Below the pieces are notes generated by a model. The model did no database searches. It was not told the DNA's origin and worked only from the letters and a program-made list of their open reading frames with translations. A stretch of 64,000 nucleotides of DNA from Geobacter sp. SVR (GTDB lineage Bacteria; Desulfobacterota; Desulfuromonadia; Geobacterales; Pseudopelobacteraceae). The position numbers and the translations under genes were made by a program. The DNA is taken from the NCBI RefSeq assembly GCF_016865365.1, contig NZ_AP024469.1, forward strand, positions 1,541,001-1,605,000, in the 5' to 3' direction. Below, in pieces: positions 35,113 through 44,135 of this stretch; position 1 is the first letter of the stretch, and each line of letters opens with the position of its first letter.

Positions 35113-35990
35113 CGATCAAGATTGCCCTGATTCAGCAGTCCTGCGGCGAAGACCGCCAGGCCAACCTGGACAAAAGTGTCGAGATGATTACCCGTGCCGC
35201 TGCTGCCGGTGCGGCCCTGGTGGTCCTGCAGGAGCTGCACGCCGGACCCTACTTCTGCCAGGTGGAGCATCCGGACCTGTTCGATCTGGCAGAGTCGATC
35301 CCAGGCCCTTCATCCACCCGCCTGGGCGACCTGGCCCGTACACTGGGCATCGTGCTGGTTGCCTCGCTCTTCGAGCGACGTGCCGCCGGCCTGTACCACA
35401 ATACGGCCGTGGTATTCGAGAAGGACGGCTCCATTGCCGGCACCTACCGAAAGATGCATATCCCCGATGATCCCGGCTTTTACGAGAAGTTCTACTTCAC
35501 GCCGGGGGACCTGGGCTTCAATCCCGTCAAGACTTCTCTTGGCAAACTGGGGGTGCTGGTCTGCTGGGATCAGTGGTATCCGGAGGGGGCACGCCTGATG
35601 GCGTTGGCCGGAGCGGATCTGCTGATCTACCCGACTGCCATCGGTTGGGACCCCTTGGACAGCGAGGCTGAAAAGGAGCGCCAGCGCGAAGCCTGGATCA
35701 TCAGCCAGCGCGGCCATGCCGTTGCCAACGGCCTGCCGGTGCTGGCGGTCAACCGGGTCGGCTTCGAAGCCTCCAGCGACAAGCCCGAAACCGGTATCCG
35801 CTTCTGGGGCAGCAGCTTTGTGGCCGGTCCCCAGGGTGAGGTCCTGGCCGAGGCGACCAGGGATAAAGAGGAAATCCTCATGGCGGAGATCGATCTGCGG
35901 AGGAGCGAGACCGTGCGGCGGATCTGGCCTTTCCTGCGCGATCGTCGCATCGATGCCTACGGGGATATTCTCAAGCGTTATCGGGATTAG
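35109..35990 (+). CDS. aguB: N-carbamoylputrescine amidase
   Basis: Nitrilase-superfamily enzyme (293 aa) that completes putrescine synthesis from agmatine. The Glu-Lys-Cys triad is visible in VLQELHAGPYF, YRKMHIPDDPGFYEKFYF and GVLVCWDQWYPEGAR. The start ATG overlaps the aguA stop (ATGA). The coupling and pathway match support polyamine synthesis as the role of this pair. Confidence 0.94.
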   Translation: MTIKIALIQQSCGEDRQANLDKSVEMITRAAAAGAALVVLQELHAGPYFCQVEHPDLFDLAESIPGPSSTRLGDLARTLGIVLVASLFERRAAGLYHNTAVVFEKDGSIAGTYRKMHIPDDPGFYEKFYFTPGDLGFNPVKTSLGKLGVLVCWDQWYPEGARLMALAGADLLIYPTAIGWDPLDSEAEKERQREAWIISQRGHAVANGLPVLAVNRVGFEASSDKPETGIRFWGSSFVAGPQGEVLAEATRDKEEILMAEIDLRRSETVRRIWPFLRDRRIDAYGDILKRYRD

Positions 35991-36002
35991 TCGATTATTT
36001 AT

Positions 36003-36130
36003 TGTTGCCACAGAGGATACAGAGAGCACAGAGAACGTCAGAACAAACTGCCTGCTGTGAATTTGAACGGTTGGCATTTGTAAATTGGGTTCGGCTTTCC
36101 TCTGCGATCTCTGTGCCCTCTGAGGCAAAA
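36003..36130. repeat. Dispersed palindromic intergenic repeat, family B, copy 1
   Basis: The left arm contains GCCACAGAGG and CAGAGAGCACAGAGAA. The right arm, about 90 bases later, contains TTCCTCTGCG and TCTCTGTGCCCTCTGAGGC. The arms are approximate inverse complements. A second copy lies at 53049-53117. Confidence 0.65.
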
Positions 36131-36140
36131 GAGGTTTTAC

Positions 36141-36731
36141 ATGGCTCTGCTCGAAAAAGAACTGCTCGATGCACTCTCCAGCTCCCGCATCCTGTCTTCG
36201 ATGATCACCCCTGCGGTGCTGATCTCGGCCTGCGGCACCCTGATCTTTTCCACTTCGGCCCGTTTGGGACGCATTTTCGACCGGGTCAATGTGATGAAGG
36301 GCGAGGTCGAGGCAGTCGTGGACGGTAAGATATCCTATCCTGCCGAGCGTTTGCTGCATCTGAAGGGACAGGTCAACCTGCAGAAGCGGCGGGCCTTTCT
36401 GCTGCAGAAATCCATGGCCGCCCTGTACACCGCTACCTCGCTGTTCGTGGCCTCCAGTCTGGCCATTGCCATCAACGTGGCCTATGGCGGGCCGGAGTAC
36501 AACTGGATAGCGACCGCCATCGCCCTGGGAGGCGGCCTGTTTCTGTTCGCTGCCAGCGCCCTGCTGCTATATGAGAGCCGCTTCAATCTGCGCTTCGTCA
36601 CCCGTCATATCGACTTCATCGAGTTTTTGGAGGATAAGGCGACCCGATCGGGCGTTGTCACGCCATCAAATAGTATAAGTGCAATTCCGGATGGCAAAGA
36701 GGTAGAACCCTTGGTGCTGAAAGTTCAGTGA
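36141..36731 (+). CDS. DUF2721-family inner-membrane protein, 196 aa
   Basis: It has a hydrophobic N-terminal segment (SSMITPAVLISACGTLIFSTSARLGRI), a soluble charged part, and two more hydrophobic segments (AALYTATSLFVASSLAIAINV and WIATAIALGGGLFLFAASALLLY). The SARLGRIFDRV signature and overall pattern match DUF2721 proteins, whose function is unknown. An AAGAGG site precedes the ATG. It is followed after 44 bases by a chemoreceptor gene and may be co-transcribed with it. Confidence 0.75.
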   Translation: MALLEKELLDALSSSRILSSMITPAVLISACGTLIFSTSARLGRIFDRVNVMKGEVEAVVDGKISYPAERLLHLKGQVNLQKRRAFLLQKSMAALYTATSLFVASSLAIAINVAYGGPEYNWIATAIALGGGLFLFAASALLLYESRFNLRFVTRHIDFIEFLEDKATRSGVVTPSNSISAIPDGKEVEPLVLKVQ

Positions 36732-36775
36732 TCCATTCTTCCCGCTCGGTGTGCTTAGCGTAGAAGGAGAGAGTA

Positions 36776-38404
36776 ATGAAGAGCTCAAATGTGAAGATAG
36801 GAATCAGACTTGGTGCAGGTTTCGGTATAGTACTTCTCTTTATGGTCACCATGGGGATCTATTCCATCCTGCGCCTCTCCTCCATCAATCAAGAGATCCA
36901 GAAGGTGACGGACGACCGTTGGCCCAAGGTGCGTGCCCTGGCTGAACTCAAGGACAACGCCAATATAATTGCCCGGGCGATGCGGAATATGGTGCTTTTG
37001 AGTGATCCTGCCGAAGATCAGAAAGAGAAAAAAAGGATACTGGAAGCACGCGACGTGATCGGAAAGAGGATTGAAGACCTGGGCAAAACGGTCGAGTCCA
37101 CCGAAGGCAAGGCCATGATGGCCAAGCTTCAGGAGAAACGAGTCGAGTATATCAAGTCTCAAAACCTGGTGATCGAGCTCACCGAAAAGAATAAGGACGA
37201 TGAAGCCAAAATTGAGCTTTTCGGAAGCGTACGCAAATCTCAGGGGGAATATTTCGCCGCCATCGATGAACTCATAGCATATCAGGGTAAATCGATGGAT
37301 AAGGCGGGCGACGTGGTTGAAGCATCGGTCAGGTCGACGCGTACGATCACCATAATTATTCTTGTTGTTTCGATTGTGATGTCGTTTGTTATCGCGACGG
37401 TCATCGTCCGAAGTATTACCAGACCGGTTGCGGCCCTGGTCGAAATGAACAGGAAGTTTGCTGCAGGAGACCTGACGATAGCTATCGATGTGACCGGTGA
37501 GGACGAAATAGGACTTCTGGCAGCATCCTCCCGCACGGTTGTGGCAAATCTCAGGAATATACTGAATCAGGTGTCCGATACATCCAGCCAGGTCGCATCG
37601 GCGTCGAACCAGCTCCAATCCACCGCCGAACAGATTGCCACGGGTGCCGAAGAAGTCGCCTCGCAGACCAGCACGGTGGCGACCGCCAGCGAGGAGATGG
37701 CTGCCACCAGCAGCGACATTGCCCGCAATTGCAGTATGGCGGCGGAAAGTTCCCGGGAGACGAGTGCTTCGGCCACCAAGGGAAGCGCCGTCGTCCAGGA
37801 AACGATCACCGGAATGACGAGAATTTCCGAGCGGGTCAAACAAACCGCTAAAACGGTTGAAAATCTAGGAGCACGGTCGGAGCAGATAGGCCAGATTGTC
37901 GGCACGATCGAAGACATAGCGGACCAGACCAATCTGCTGGCGCTCAATGCCGCCATAGAAGCGGCACGCGCAGGTGAACAGGGCAGGGGATTTGCGGTGG
38001 TTGCGGATGAGGTCAGGGCGCTGGCTGAACGTACGACGCGGGCAACCAAAGAGATATCCGACATGATCAAGACCATCCAGAGCGAGACCAGATCGGCTGT
38101 TCGCGCCATGGAAGAAGGCGTGGAGGAGGTCGAAAGAGGGAGTGCAAGTTCCGAAAAATCAGGTCAGGCGCTTGAAGAAATACTCGCCCAGATCAATGAA
38201 GTTACCATGCAGATCAATCAGATAGCCACAGCAGCAGAGGAACAGACTGCCACGACAGGCGAGATTACAACCAATGTGCAGCAGGTCACGGAGGTGGTTC
38301 AGCAGACAGCCCGCGGGGCAGGTGAAACGGCGACCGCCGCTGCCCAACTGTCATCGAATGCCCAGAGACTGCAGGAATTGGTAAACAGGTTCAGGTTGGC
38401 GTAG
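36776..38404 (+). CDS. Methyl-accepting chemotaxis protein
   Basis: Inner-membrane chemoreceptor of 542 aa. The first membrane helix is about 12-31, then a periplasmic four-helix-bundle domain (about 32-187), a second membrane helix (about 190-210), HAMP (about 211-264) and a cytoplasmic signalling coiled coil. The CheA/CheW-binding tip reads [20 protein letters not shown] and is followed by [21 protein letters not shown]. The ligand is unknown. GAAGGAGAGAG lies before the ATG. No che genes are nearby, so it must signal to an array encoded elsewhere. Confidence 0.93.
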   Translation: MKSSNVKIGIRLGAGFGIVLLFMVTMGIYSILRLSSINQEIQKVTDDRWPKVRALAELKDNANIIARAMRNMVLLSDPAEDQKEKKRILEARDVIGKRIEDLGKTVESTEGKAMMAKLQEKRVEYIKSQNLVIELTEKNKDDEAKIELFGSVRKSQGEYFAAIDELIAYQGKSMDKAGDVVEASVRSTRTITIIILVVSIVMSFVIATVIVRSITRPVAALVEMNRKFAAGDLTIAIDVTGEDEIGLLAASSRTVVANLRNILNQVSDTSSQVASASNQLQSTAEQIATGAEEVASQTSTVATASEEMAATSSDIARNCSMAAESSRETSASATKGSAVVQETITGMTRISERVKQTAKTVENLGARSEQIGQIVGTIEDIADQTNLLALNAAIEAARAGEQGRGFAVVADEVRALAERTTRATKEISDMIKTIQSETRSAVRAMEEGVEEVERGSASSEKSGQALEEILAQINEVTMQINQIATAAEEQTATTGEITTNVQQVTEVVQQTARGAGETATAAAQLSSNAQRLQELVNRFRLA

Positions 38405-38488
38405 TCGCGATGCGTGCCCAAGATTCCTCAGGAGGGGCAGGGAAACCGGTTCAAATTGCGGGAAAGCGGTAAACCAGAATTGACCATG

Positions 38489-38544
38489 TTTTCTATTCAA
38501 CTGTAAAAGCCGGGATTTCCCGGCTTTTACAGTTGAATAGAAAA
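38489..38544. terminator. Bidirectional terminator, 27-bp perfect inverted repeat
   Basis: Bases 38489-38515 are perfectly complementary to 38518-38544 with almost no loop, with T and A tracts at the outer ends. It separates the convergent chemoreceptor and NHL-repeat genes. The stem is unusually long. Confidence 0.85.
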
Positions 38545-38563
38545 ATTCTGTCAAAGATTCCGA

Positions 38564-40501
38564 TCAGGTTGGGCAAGCGAAGCTAGGTGGGCTCGGATTC
38601 AAGGTACCATACATGCCCCATTGACCCAGGTATTCACCGTTGCTGCTGAATTTCTGGATGCGATAGTTATAGTCATCCACAACATATATGTTTCCATTCT
38701 TATCTATGGCTGCAGCGGACGGATATTTGAACTGGCCATTATCGCTTCCATATGATCCCCATCCCATGATGAATTCGCCGCTGCTGCTGAACTTCTGGAT
38801 ACGGTTGTTATGCCGGTCGACCACATATACATTGTCATCCCTGTCTACAGCTATCGCAGACGGGGTCGAGAATTGGCCATCGCCGGTTCCTGGCGTTCCC
38901 CATTGGCTTAAATATTGACCGTTGCTGTTGAATTTTTGGATCGTCTTGTTGCGGTTGTTCGCCATGTAAAGGCTGCCGCTGTCGCCTACAGCCAATGCCG
39001 TGTAAAAATTGTATAGAAGGCTGCCGTTGTCCGGCATGCTCCATTGTGACAGATATTCGCCGTTACTGTTGAATTTCTGAAGGCGAGGGTTATCTATGAT
39101 ATTGTCGAGAGCGTAGAGGATATTGTTTTTGTCTATGGTGAATGCCGAAAGATAGCTGAACTCCCCATCGCCGGTTCCCCGTCGACCCCATTGTGCTATG
39201 AGCCTACCGTCATTGCTGAACTTCTGAATACTGATATCATTGTCGTAATAGTTGCTACCTGCATATATATTTCCGGATGTATCCGTGCCTAATAAGGTTG
39301 TGTACGTGAATTGCCCTCCATTTGTGCCATATTTTCCCCATTGCCCCAGGTAGGTACCGTCGCTGCTGAACTTCTGGATGTTGCTATTGAGCACATCTGC
39401 TACGTAAATAGTATCGTTCTTATCGATAGTTATTGCGGAAGGATAAGCGAACATCCCCTTGCCGCCATAATCGGCCGTGAAATCCTTTCCCGTGACGTTG
39501 GTTGTGTCAATAACCACTTCAATAAAGTCCTGTGTCAATCCGTAACCGGCCAGAGAGGAGACTATCCAGTATCTTCCGCGCTGGACATATAAGGTGTAAT
39601 TTCCAGCCGAATCGGTCTTTACATGTGGCAAGATCTGGAGTGAAGGCGATTGCACATTTTTATCGGTGGATTTACTGCTTGGTGGAGGCTGAATAGGTAT
39701 TGCAATTGGGCCGCCGCAGCCCAGAAACGGATAAGCGGTCACGACCACTCCGGGTATGCCTGCGCCGGACAATGTTTTTACGTTTCCTGTTATGGTGCGG
39801 AGTCCCAGCTTGCCGGAGTCCGGACTTCCCGTAAGCAGGCCTGAAGTAATAGGGGTGGAGGGAAGAATCTCCTCGCCCCCCTGTTTGTCGATAATGCTCA
39901 CGCTGCCGTTACTGACATTGATCGAAGCAATGTCGAACAACATGTCCAGTCCCTGTCTGTCGGCCGTGTACTTATCGTTGATTATGTTGTGGGGCGATGC
40001 TCCGACCGACTCGAAAAGCGGAGTCAACGTTGTCTGCAGGCTGGTTAGCGAGGTTGGAAGGGTGGAGGCGAGATTTCGCATCGTGGACAGAGAAGGATTG
40101 GCAAAAAGATCAGCCGGTGTCTGTCCACCATTCGCCATGGTCACTGCCAAATCAGTCAAGGGGTTGATATTGCACGTTCCGGGATTTGAGCTCAGCGAGT
40201 GAAGCGTATAGTTGACTCCAGCGGCACTTCCGGTGGCCTGCAAAAGAAACGGCGGAGCCAGGCCGGTGACGTCGAAGCTGAAAGATCCATCTTCCGCAAT
40301 AGTAGATGATAACTGTTTGGTTGGGGTTGAGGAATCTTTAATGGTAACGGTGCCTGCGAGCGGTAATCCCGCCGCCGCAACACCCGTTATCTGAGGGGGC
40401 GAACCACCATCTCCTCCGCTTCCGGCACAGCCGGTAAGGCAGATGAGCAGAAATGCCAGGTGCACCATCATCATCCACAAATTTGTCGGTTTCACTTCCA
40501 T
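38564..40501 (-). CDS. NHL-repeat lipoprotein, 645 aa
   Basis: The signal peptide ends in a lipobox (ICLTGC), so the protein is probably lipid-anchored in the envelope. Residues about 35-95 and 235-345 contain carboxypeptidase-regulatory or Ig-like beta domains (GVAAAGLPLAGTVTIKD, GNVKTLSGAGIPGVVVTAYP). From about 350 to the end there are six NHL repeats of 45-48 residues, with cores such as YPSAITIDKNDTIYVAD, NIQKFSSDG and QFSTPSAIAVDRDDNVYVVD, which should form a beta-propeller. AAGGAGGGG lies before the ATG. The ligand is unknown. Confidence 0.88.
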   Translation of the reverse strand: MEVKPTNLWMMMVHLAFLLICLTGCAGSGGDGGSPPQITGVAAAGLPLAGTVTIKDSSTPTKQLSSTIAEDGSFSFDVTGLAPPFLLQATGSAAGVNYTLHSLSSNPGTCNINPLTDLAVTMANGGQTPADLFANPSLSTMRNLASTLPTSLTSLQTTLTPLFESVGASPHNIINDKYTADRQGLDMLFDIASINVSNGSVSIIDKQGGEEILPSTPITSGLLTGSPDSGKLGLRTITGNVKTLSGAGIPGVVVTAYPFLGCGGPIAIPIQPPPSSKSTDKNVQSPSLQILPHVKTDSAGNYTLYVQRGRYWIVSSLAGYGLTQDFIEVVIDTTNVTGKDFTADYGGKGMFAYPSAITIDKNDTIYVADVLNSNIQKFSSDGTYLGQWGKYGTNGGQFTYTTLLGTDTSGNIYAGSNYYDNDISIQKFSNDGRLIAQWGRRGTGDGEFSYLSAFTIDKNNILYALDNIIDNPRLQKFNSNGEYLSQWSMPDNGSLLYNFYTALAVGDSGSLYMANNRNKTIQKFNSNGQYLSQWGTPGTGDGQFSTPSAIAVDRDDNVYVVDRHNNRIQKFSSSGEFIMGWGSYGSDNGQFKYPSAAAIDKNGNIYVVDDYNYRIQKFSSNGEYLGQWGMYGTLNPSPPSFACPT

Positions 40502-40553
40502 GGTCCCCTCCTTGTCTATCCCGTGATTTCAGCCAGAACAAATACTGCCGCAG

Positions 40554-40787
40554 TTAGCTTCTTTCATTTTCTGTTCCTTCTAAACAGACGATCCTCCTCC
40601 TTGTCCTTTCCGTCAGGTGTGTCACTTCCCGACGGTTGATGCCGGTGGCGGTGCTGATACGGCTGATCGTGCCGTGGCTGTATGAGACCTGCAGCAGTGC
40701 GGCCGCCTCCTCAACAAAGGCCCGTTTTGGATCTCTTCGACTGCCGAGCCGGGTAAGGTGTGTCAGCGGTGCCAGCAGGTGGCTCAA
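40554..40787 (-). pseudogene. Remnant of a DUF6502-like helix-turn-helix gene
   Basis: The 77-aa frame (FVEEAAALLQVSYSHGTISRISTATGINRREVTHLTE) resembles the N-terminal winged-helix part of DUF6502 proteins, in which a phrase like SRVSVLTGLxRKEV recurs. Full-length members are about 250-280 aa, so this looks truncated. The start would be a TTG with no ribosome binding site. The family match is from memory and moderate. Function, if any, unknown. Confidence 0.4.
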
Positions 40788-40819
40788 TGATCCATGGTTT
40801 TCTGTAATGAGTTGATTTT

Positions 40820-40850
40820 ATAAATGTGCAATTTACACATTTATTGTCAA
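40820..40850 (-). promoter_or_regulatory. Palindromic operator and -35-like element
   Basis: ATAAATGTG (40820-40828) and CACATTTAT (40836-40844) form a perfect 9-7-9 palindrome. TTGACA on the minus strand (40850-40845) abuts it. The site faces the NHL lipoprotein gene and the DUF6502 remnant and looks like an operator overlapping a promoter. A well-spaced -10 is not evident. Confidence 0.45.
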
Positions 40851-40914
40851 AAGACAAGATTTTTTTAGAGGGCATTACAAGTTTGATGCTGGCAAAAGGG
40901 AGAGCAGAGAGAAT

Positions 40915-40950
40915 AAAAAAGGCGGAATCCCTTTCGGAATTCCGCCTTTC
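40915..40950 (-). terminator. Rho-independent terminator of the aminotransferase gene
   Basis: AAAGGCGGAAT pairs with ATTCCGCCTTT. On the minus strand the stem is followed by a T run. It is 28 bases beyond the stop codon at 40978. Confidence 0.85.
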
Positions 40951-40977
40951 CAGCAACTATCAATGATTGTGTGAGTG

Positions 40978-42171
40978 TTATCCCCTGAGCCCCGCTTCTT
41001 TGGCCAGACTGCTCCAGGCCGGCAGGCTGCGCTCGATCACTCCCTGGTCCACGCAGTAGGCGATCCGGAAAAAACCGGGTGCGCCGAAGCCGGCTCCCGG
41101 CACCAGCAGGATATGGTGCTTCTGGGCCAGTTTTACGAAGTCCACATCGTCAGTAAGGGGCGATTTGGGGAAGAGGTAGAAGGCGCCATCCGGCATGACC
41201 ATCTCGAATCCCATGGCCGACAGGCTGGAGCACAATAGATCACGTTTGGCCTGGTAGCTGGCGATATCTACGGACGAGTTCTGCAGTTTCGCCACCAGCC
41301 GCTGCATCAGGGCCGGCGCATTGACGAATCCCAGCACGCGGTTACTGAAGATCGCCCCTTCCATGAACTGCTGCACCGTGTCCATGCGCGGGTTGGCAGC
41401 CAGATAGCCGATTCGCTCGCCCGGCAGAGCCAGGTCCTTGCTGTGGGAGGTAACGATGATCGAGCTTTCCACCAGCGGAAAGATGTTGGGTACCTGCTTG
41501 CCGTCATAAGCGATGCGGGCGTAGGGTTCGTCGGAGATGACATAGATCAGGTGGCCGTTACGCTGGTGGACCTTTTTGACAAGCTCTCCCAGTTGCCGCA
41601 GGTTCTCTTCGGGGTAGATCACGCCGGTCGGGTTGTTGGGAGAACAGATCAGGATCGCCCGTGTCTTGGGAGTCAGGGCCTTTTCAATGGCTTCGATGTC
41701 CAACTGGAAGGTTGTGCGGTCGGTCCATACTTCTACTGGCACACCACCATGGTTATCGATGTAGAATTTGTATTCCACAAAGTAGGGGGCCAGGATGATG
41801 ACCTCCTCCCCGGGATTCAGGATCGTCTTGAGAACCACATTCAGCGCTCCGCCGGCGCCGCAGGTCATGATAACCTGATCGGCGGTGACCCCCAGGCCCG
41901 ATTCGCGGGCCAGTTTTTCTGCCACGGCAGTGCGCGTTTCCGCATAGCCGGCATTGTTCATGTAGCGGTGCATGCCGGGCAGCGGCTGTCCTGCCAGTGT
42001 CATCAGTTCGCGACGAAATGCCTCGGGGGGCTCCACATCCGGGTTGCCCAGGGTGAAGTCGTGCACGTTGTCGACGCCGAATTCCTGGCGCAGGCGTTCC
42101 CCTTCCTCGAACATTTTGCGGATCCAGGACGATTTCGAGATGTGGCTGGCGATCTTGTTGGCTATGGCCAT
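40978..42171 (-). CDS. Pyridoxal-phosphate aminotransferase, class I/II (aspartate aminotransferase-like)
   Basis: Cytoplasmic transaminase of 397 aa. The PLP lysine lies in TSHSKDLALPGERIGY, the cofactor pocket includes ICSPNNPTGVIY and YVISDEPYARI, and the C-terminal arginine is in GFFRIAYCV. The N-terminal FTLGNPDVEPP is typical of the aspartate/aromatic branch. Substrate specificity, aspartate, alanine or aromatic, cannot be decided by eye. It is flanked by its own terminator and looks monocistronic. Confidence 0.87.
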   Translation of the reverse strand: MAIANKIASHISKSSWIRKMFEEGERLRQEFGVDNVHDFTLGNPDVEPPEAFRRELMTLAGQPLPGMHRYMNNAGYAETRTAVAEKLARESGLGVTADQVIMTCGAGGALNVVLKTILNPGEEVIILAPYFVEYKFYIDNHGGVPVEVWTDRTTFQLDIEAIEKALTPKTRAILICSPNNPTGVIYPEENLRQLGELVKKVHQRNGHLIYVISDEPYARIAYDGKQVPNIFPLVESSIIVTSHSKDLALPGERIGYLAANPRMDTVQQFMEGAIFSNRVLGFVNAPALMQRLVAKLQNSSVDIASYQAKRDLLCSSLSAMGFEMVMPDGAFYLFPKSPLTDDVDFVKLAQKHHILLVPGAGFGAPGFFRIAYCVDQGVIERSLPAWSSLAKEAGLRG

Positions 42172-42364
42172 GGTGGTCTCCTAGAGCGGGAAGAGATGAA
42201 GAATGCGCTGATTCTGAAAGCCCCGGCTTCAGCAGAGGGGCTTTGCCCCGTGGACTTTTCGGCACTCTTCATGGCACCTGTCCGGGGTATTGACATAAAT
42301 GAAGGCATGTGCTGGATTGTGCCGGTGAACTATGGAATACTACAAACTATTGCCGGAGAACTCA

Positions 42365-43249
42365 ATGCAAATTCCTGTCTATCCCGATTCACGGGCGCTG
42401 GCTCTCGACGATAAGGTCTTGCTGGACCCTCTCCTGGGGTCGCTCCAGCCGCAGGTTTCGGAACTGACTTTTGCCGGTCTGTATCTATTCATGTCGGCCC
42501 ACCGTTACCGTTTGGCCCGCATTGACGAATCACTGATCATACTGGGAAGAGGCTATGACGGCAGGGAGTATTTCCTGCCGCCGCTCGGTGGGGATATTTC
42601 CGCAGCCCTGCAGGTGCTGTTCGCCGACGGACGTGAGCTTTACGGAGCCGACGATGCCTTTGCGGTCAACTATCTGACAGGCGAAGATCTGCAGGTGTCG
42701 GAGGACAGGGATAGCTTCGACTATGTCTATCTGCGGGATGAGCTGGCCAGCCTGCCGGGCAACCGCTTTCACAAGAAGAAGAACCGCATCAGCTATTTTT
42801 CCCGGCGGTATGACTATCGGACGGAGCAGTACCAGGACCGGCACCGGGATGGTTGCCTGGTGCTTTTGGAAGAATGGCGCAGATCGGTTGTGGAAGCGGA
42901 CAACCCCTCCCTGGAAGCCGAGGTGGAGGCAACCGCCATGGCACTGAAGCTGTCCGGCGAACTGGGACTGGAAGGGGTGGTCGTGCTGGTGGCGGATTCG
43001 GTCAAGGCCTTTTCGCTGGGAGAACGGCTCAGAAACGATACCGCCGTATGCCATTTCGAGAAAGCCGACCCTTTCATGGAGGGGCTTTCGCAGCTGGTCA
43101 ACCGAGAATTCAGCCGGATGTTGTTTCAGGACTGCCGCTATATCAATCGTGAGCAGGATCTGGGGGATCAGGGGCTGCGCAGCGCCAAGCTCTCCTATCA
43201 TCCGGTGGAGATGATCAGGAAGTACAGGGCATCGCGCCTGGTTGAATGA
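42365..43249 (+). CDS. DUF2156 (phosphatidylglycerol lysyltransferase C-domain-like) protein, 294 aa
   Basis: The C-terminal NREQDLGDQGLRSAKLSYHP is the signature of the DUF2156/GNAT-like family, which includes the transferase domain of MprF-type lysyltransferases. A tandem GNAT fold would cover the whole protein. It has no membrane helices, unlike MprF. Some stand-alone members are cytoplasmic acyl- or aminoacyl-transferases; the substrate here is unknown. ATG 42365 with GGAG 7 bases upstream is preferred over a slightly earlier ATG at 42332. Confidence 0.75.
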   Translation: MQIPVYPDSRALALDDKVLLDPLLGSLQPQVSELTFAGLYLFMSAHRYRLARIDESLIILGRGYDGREYFLPPLGGDISAALQVLFADGRELYGADDAFAVNYLTGEDLQVSEDRDSFDYVYLRDELASLPGNRFHKKKNRISYFSRRYDYRTEQYQDRHRDGCLVLLEEWRRSVVEADNPSLEAEVEATAMALKLSGELGLEGVVVLVADSVKAFSLGERLRNDTAVCHFEKADPFMEGLSQLVNREFSRMLFQDCRYINREQDLGDQGLRSAKLSYHPVEMIRKYRASRLVE

Positions 43250-43309
43250 AGATGAGAATGAGTATGACCTTTGCTGTGACAAGTATCGAAACCAGCGGGA
43301 AAATTACTG

Positions 43310-43338
43310 TTGCGCTCAGTGCGGAAACGTAGTATAAG
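43310..43338 (+). promoter_or_regulatory. Sigma-70 promoter of the rpsF operon
   Basis: TTGCGC (43310-43315) and TATAAG (43333-43338) are exactly 17 bases apart, about 80 bases before rpsF. Confidence 0.6.
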
Positions 43339-43421
43339 ATCTGTTCTTTAAAAACGGCTTCGGCCGAATCTCCTTGCTCCGGGTTGGACCGGGGCTCGAA
43401 AACCGTGAGGAGGAAGCACAC

Positions 43422-43811
43422 ATGAGGAAGTACGAAACGATTTACATCCTCCAGCCGGACCTGAACGAAGATGAAATCAAAGTCATCGCCGACAAGGTCC
43501 AAGACGTCATTGCATCCTACAAGGGCAATTTTCAGCGACTGGAAGACTGGGGCATCAGGAAGCTGGCCTACCCCATCAGGAAAAGCGCCAGGGGACGCTA
43601 CCTGTACCTGCGTTTTGATGGCGGCGCCGAGATGATCGCCGAATTGGAGCGTCGTCTCAGGCTTGACGAGAAGGTGCTCAGATACCAGACCGTTAACATC
43701 ACCGATCAGCCCGAAAAGCCCGTCGCCGAGAAAAAGGCGCCGCTGGCGGAGCCTGAGGCTGCTGAGGCTGTCGAAGCCGGCGCACCTGCTGCAGAAACGG
43801 CAACTGAATAA
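43422..43811 (+). CDS. rpsF: Ribosomal protein S6
   Basis: Small-subunit protein of 129 aa. The S6 core runs from MRKYETIYILQPDL to RYQTVNITDQ, with DWGIRKLAYPIRKSARGRYLYLRF. An acidic Ala/Glu-rich tail follows. The ATG at 43422 is preceded by GAGGAGGAAG. It heads the classic rpsF-rpsR-rplI group, here with a DUF2232 gene between rpsR and rplI. Confidence 0.96.
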   Translation: MRKYETIYILQPDLNEDEIKVIADKVQDVIASYKGNFQRLEDWGIRKLAYPIRKSARGRYLYLRFDGGAEMIAELERRLRLDEKVLRYQTVNITDQPEKPVAEKKAPLAEPEAAEAVEAGAPAAETATE

Positions 43812-43832
43812 TTCCCTGGAGGATAGAATACC

Positions 43833-44126
43833 ATGAGCAATGAGAGACCCGCATCCCAGCAGAGACCCGCAGGCGGCCCCGGCGGCCCCCGCAAGAAGCG
43901 TCCGTTCCAGCGTAGGAAGGTGTGCCGCTTCTGCGCCGAGAAGAACCTGACCATCGACTACAAAGAGCCCCGCACGCTCCGCTACTTCATCTCCGAGCGC
44001 GGCAAGATCATTCCGCGCCGCATCTCCGGCAATTGCTCGATGCACCAGAGGGAGATCACCGAGGCTATCAAGCGCGCCCGCAACCTGGCGCTGCTGCCGG
44101 TTGCCTCGACTCACGTGCTCCCCTAA
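43833..44126 (+). CDS. rpsR: Ribosomal protein S18
   Basis: Partner of S6 on the 30S platform, 97 aa. The core [38 protein letters not shown] and the C-terminal [19 protein letters not shown] are typical. A basic, Pro/Gly-rich N-terminal extension of about 25 residues makes it longer than the 75-aa E. coli form. CTGGAGGATAG precedes the ATG. The gene begins 21 bases after rpsF. Confidence 0.96.
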   Translation: MSNERPASQQRPAGGPGGPRKKRPFQRRKVCRFCAEKNLTIDYKEPRTLRYFISERGKIIPRRISGNCSMHQREITEAIKRARNLALLPVASTHVLP

Positions 44127-44135
44127 ACCGGCTGC

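Noticed and set aside
38564-39480. DNA tandem repeats as a CRISPR or VNTR array
   Set aside because: They are the coding signature of NHL beta-propeller repeats in one intact frame.
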